Positions 12,262 to 13,279 of a stretch of DNA of 13,279 bases are shown here, piece by piece. A program made the translations under genes and the position numbers. How positions within the stretch are numbered: the stretch's first letter is position 1; each line of letters starts with the position of its first letter. The notes below the pieces were generated by a model. It was given only the letters and a program-made list of their open reading frames with translations. It was not told the origin of the DNA and did not search any database. The DNA lies in contig PFKY01000059.1 of NCBI GenBank assembly GCA_002784365.1, positions 1-13,279 of the forward strand, read 5' to 3'. This DNA comes from Candidatus Wolfebacteria bacterium CG_4_10_14_0_8_um_filter_39_64. Its GTDB lineage: Bacteria; Patescibacteriota; Minisyncoccia; UBA6257; UBA9933.

Positions 12262-12453
12262 ATGCAAAAATTTTGTTACAGGGATAAGCAGCGTCCATGT
12301 GATGAAAGTTGTGAGGCTTTTCATTCGAGTGTACTTTATGGACTTGATTCTCGTCAAAAGGTCTTGAGCGGAGAATGTATTGAACTCGGTATTCAATCTA
12401 TGATTGTTAGCGAATTACGCTCCATAAAAGACGCGATAAAAAAAAGGAGGTGA
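12262..12453 (+). CDS. Small four-cysteine protein, function unknown
   Basis: A 63-residue protein with cysteines at 5, 13, 17 and 39 (C-x7-C-x3-C-x21-C), in CYRDKQRPCDESCEAF and GEC, then a helix-forming, basic C-terminus ending KDAIKKRR. The spacing could bind zinc or an Fe-S cluster; similar short CxnC-x3-C proteins are known from phages and small-genome bacteria, but I cannot name a family. A strong purine-rich site, AAGAAGGGGGGGTGA, precedes the ATG, unlike nearly all other genes in the window. It has its own promoter and leader. Its stop TGA is part of the Shine-Dalgarno site of the next gene, so the two are translated as a pair. Coding status is supported by the two ribosome sites and the clean layout; function is open. 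Confidence 0.75.
   Translation: MQKFCYRDKQRPCDESCEAFHSSVLYGLDSRQKVLSGECIELGIQSMIVSELRSIKDAIKKRR
12443..12453 (+). promoter_or_regulatory. Full-consensus Shine-Dalgarno site of the second small gene
   Basis: AAAGGAGGTGA matches the complement of the 16S rRNA tail over eleven bases, six bases before ATG 12460, and it overlaps the stop of the first small gene. The core genes in this window lack such sites, so this is a marked contrast. Confidence 0.85.
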
Positions 12454-12459
12454 AGAAAA

Positions 12460-12657
12460 ATGGGAGAAGGAATAAAAATTATAGTTATAGTTGTTGATAC
12501 TGATGGCGCAATAAAGAAAGGTGTTACCTACATTCTTCCACGCGTATCAGATAATGGGTTTTGGTTCACTCCTGATGAGTCTGACCCCGACAAGAAGGGG
12601 GGCCGGAGATTTATTCCCCTCTATGCTATTAAAGAATTAATAGTGGTGGAGGGGTAG
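12460..12657 (+). CDS. Small beta-rich protein, function unknown
   Basis: A 65-residue acidic protein. IKIIVIVVDTDG (5-16), VTYILPRVSDNGFWFTP (22-38) and FIPLYAIKELIVVE (51-64) look like beta strands separated by turns, suggesting a small barrel (SH3-like) fold. The loop between them (ESDPDKKGGRR) is highly charged. No signal peptide, membrane segment or cysteine. I do not recognise the family. It begins six bases after the first small gene and has a perfect Shine-Dalgarno site, so it is probably made in high amount and together with the four-cysteine protein. A large terminator follows. It may be a partner or target-binding component, but nothing in the sequence proves that. Confidence 0.75.
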   Translation: MGEGIKIIVIVVDTDGAIKKGVTYILPRVSDNGFWFTPDESDPDKKGGRRFIPLYAIKELIVVEG

Positions 12658-12665
12658 ACAAGTTT

Positions 12666-12739
12666 AAGCCCGTTCAAGGATAAATCCCACGACATAAAAA
12701 TTTATGTGTGGGATAAACCTTGCGGGCTTCTTTTATTTT
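12666..12739 (+). terminator. Large intrinsic terminator closing the two-gene cassette
   Basis: Successive arms pair in order: AAGCCCG with CGGGCTT, CAAGG with CCTTG, ATCCCAC with GTGGGAT and ACATAA with TTATGT, separated by small internal loops. The tail is CTTTTATTTT. It is about 64 bases of near-continuous stem, longer than a usual terminator, so the 3' end could also serve as a stability element or a released small RNA. Confidence 0.85.
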
Positions 12740-12834
12740 CAATTTTTTAACTGGCTTCCATTTTAACCGGTCCCAAAATGTTTCCATTTTCAGACAAAAT
12801 TCCCAACCTTAATTTCAAAATCTTAAAATACTTC

Positions 12835-12994
12835 ACACTTCAGTTAACTGAAGTGTGGTCTAATGATAGACATGATAGATCAGTCAACCATTGGACGATC
12901 GGAATTTAGTTGACTAAATTAGCTTTATAAATCTCATTGGTCTTACATGATAGATTGGTCTAACGCGATAGACTGGTCTAATACATTAGACCAG
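12835..12994. repeat. Cluster of GTCTA/TAGAC hairpins
   Basis: A perfect 22-bp palindrome (half-site ACACTTCAGTT) at 12835-12856 is followed by GTCTA-ATGA-TAGAC (12858-12871), AATTTAGT-TG-ACTAAATT (12903-12920), GTCTA-ACGCGA-TAGAC (12958-12973) and CTGGTCTAAT-AC-ATTAGACCAG (12973-12994). GATAGATTGGTCTAA and GATAGACTGGTCTAA (12949-12963, 12967-12981) are direct repeats 18 bases apart. The GGTCTA/TAGACC half-sites resemble TetR-type operators in form. Confidence 0.75.
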
Positions 12995-13070
12995 CCAATA
13001 AAAAACTTTTCTAAATCAAGAAACAAGAAACAGGTTCAACATCTAAAAGAAGAGTTTGAGATTTTTATAA

Positions 13071-13110
13071 CCGCTCTAATTGGTTAGAGCGCTCTAATGT
13101 GTTAGAGCGG
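13071..13110. repeat. Double hairpin with CGCTCTAA/TTAGAGCG arms
   Basis: CGCTCTAA-TTGG-TTAGAGCG and CGCTCTAA-TGTG-TTAGAGCG overlap by two bases (CG), and the whole 40 bases can also fold as one cruciform. The TCTAA...TTAGA core is shared with the 12973-12994 hairpin, while the outer bases change on both arms together (GGT/ACC to CGC/GCG). Confidence 0.8.
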
Positions 13111-13173
13111 TAAGTAGTTAGAGAAGATTTAAGGGAGGATAAGGCCAGGATATATGTAAAAATCTTAAAAATA

Positions 13174-13182
13174 TGCTAAAAT
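13174..13182 (+). promoter_or_regulatory. Extended -10 promoter directly before gltX
   Basis: TGC-TAAAAT, with the ATG only eight bases behind the box, so the gltX message would be almost leaderless. A purine-rich AAGGGAGGAT at 13131-13140 lies too far upstream to serve this start. Confidence 0.5.
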
Positions 13183-13190
13183 AAAAGTTA

Positions 13191-13279
13191 ATGACAGATA
13201 ATCCTAAGAAGCATATCGGGCCGGTGAGGGTGCGTTTTGCGCCTTCGCCAACAGGATTTTTCCACATTGGTTCAGCCAG
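13191..13279 (+). CDS. gltX: Glutamyl-tRNA synthetase, N-terminal fragment cut by the window end
   Basis: The 29 visible codons read MTDNPKKHIGPVRVRFAPSP then TGFFHIGSA. VRVRFAPSPTG and the HIGS form of the class I HIGH motif are the ATP-binding start of glutamyl-tRNA synthetase. GlnRS shares the fold, but VRxRFAPSPTG is typical of GluRS. The enzyme charges tRNA-Glu; in bacteria without GlnRS it also mischarges tRNA-Gln, the tRNA found at 1164, but specificity cannot be told here. The gene continues beyond the window. The start follows a -10 box by eight bases. Confidence 0.93.
   Translation, partial: MTDNPKKHIGPVRVRFAPSPTGFFHIGSA

Larger units (their letters stand above)
12740..13190. other. 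Gene-poor stretch with short hairpins and possible decayed reading frames
   Basis: No convincing gene lies here. A frame from ATG 12778 runs 43 codons (MFPFSDKIPNLNFKILKYFT onward) to TAG at about 12909. Another from ATG 12947 runs 46 codons to 13087 (MIDWSNAIDWSNTLDQPIKN onward), and after its stop the same frame gives VREDLREDKARIYVKILKIC. None has a ribosome site, and they lie across the hairpins. They may be remnants of an older gene or chance. Hairpins are listed separately. Confidence 0.5.

Noticed and set aside
12214..12396. 60-codon minus-strand frame over the first small gene
   Set aside because: It lies opposite the leader and the four-cysteine gene, lacks a ribosome site, and would be antisense to a clear promoter-leader-gene order.
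12835..13190. T-box leader upstream of gltX
   Set aside because: A T-box needs the conserved AGGGTGGnACCGCG bulge and a terminator before the gene. Neither is present, and the hairpins are short palindromes.

Overview
The window looks like a housekeeping segment of a small-genome bacterium, most likely a Candidate Phyla Radiation (Patescibacteria, Parcubacteria-like) lineage. This is an inference. It rests on short single-copy versions of core genes (a 374-residue DnaX, a 181-residue ScpB), almost no Shine-Dalgarno sites in the core genes, start codons sitting just behind -10 boxes, a 3D-domain protein beside a transpeptidase/M23 fusion, and many short palindromic or tandem repeats inserted even inside core coding regions. 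No ribosomal RNA or marker phylogeny is available here to prove it.

Layout. 1-1240: a nitroreductase on the minus strand, a patch of palindromes and repeats, a frameshifted VOC (glyoxalase-fold) pseudogene on the minus strand, then tRNA-Gln(TTG) on the plus strand, which ends one base before the convergent dnaX stop. 1239-2363: dnaX, minus strand. 2364-4340: a divergent promoter, a 58-bp tandem duplication that creates a 21-codon upstream reading frame, a secreted 3D-domain protein, and a membrane-anchored L,D-transpeptidase fused to an M23 endopeptidase. 4410-5718: scpA and scpB, the partners of SMC in chromosome condensation. 5759-5864: a 106-bp element with perfect 19-bp inverted ends. 5924-12039: a peptidoglycan cluster of D,D-carboxypeptidase, mraY, a divergent D-aminoacylase-like amidohydrolase, ftsW and murG. 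In the classical dcw cluster murD lies between mraY and ftsW, so the amidohydrolase occupies the murD slot.

12077-12739: a self-contained small cassette. It has a terminator behind murG, a strong promoter, a leader with two mutually exclusive hairpins, two small unknown genes (63 and 65 residues) with textbook Shine-Dalgarno sites, and a large hairpin terminator. 12740-13190: about 450 bases full of short hairpins and decayed-looking reading frames. 13191-end: the first codons of gltX.

The wall genes form a connected set. MraY and MurG make lipid I and lipid II, FtsW polymerises it, the carboxypeptidase trims pentapeptides, the transpeptidase makes 3-3 cross-links or attachments, and the M23 and 3D proteins cut or remodel the wall. 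The best leads for new biology are the 12.1-12.7 kb cassette with its switch-like leader, the in-frame palindromic insertions in scpA, the amidohydrolase and the M23 gene, and the amidohydrolase itself, which lacks the expected metal-binding residues.
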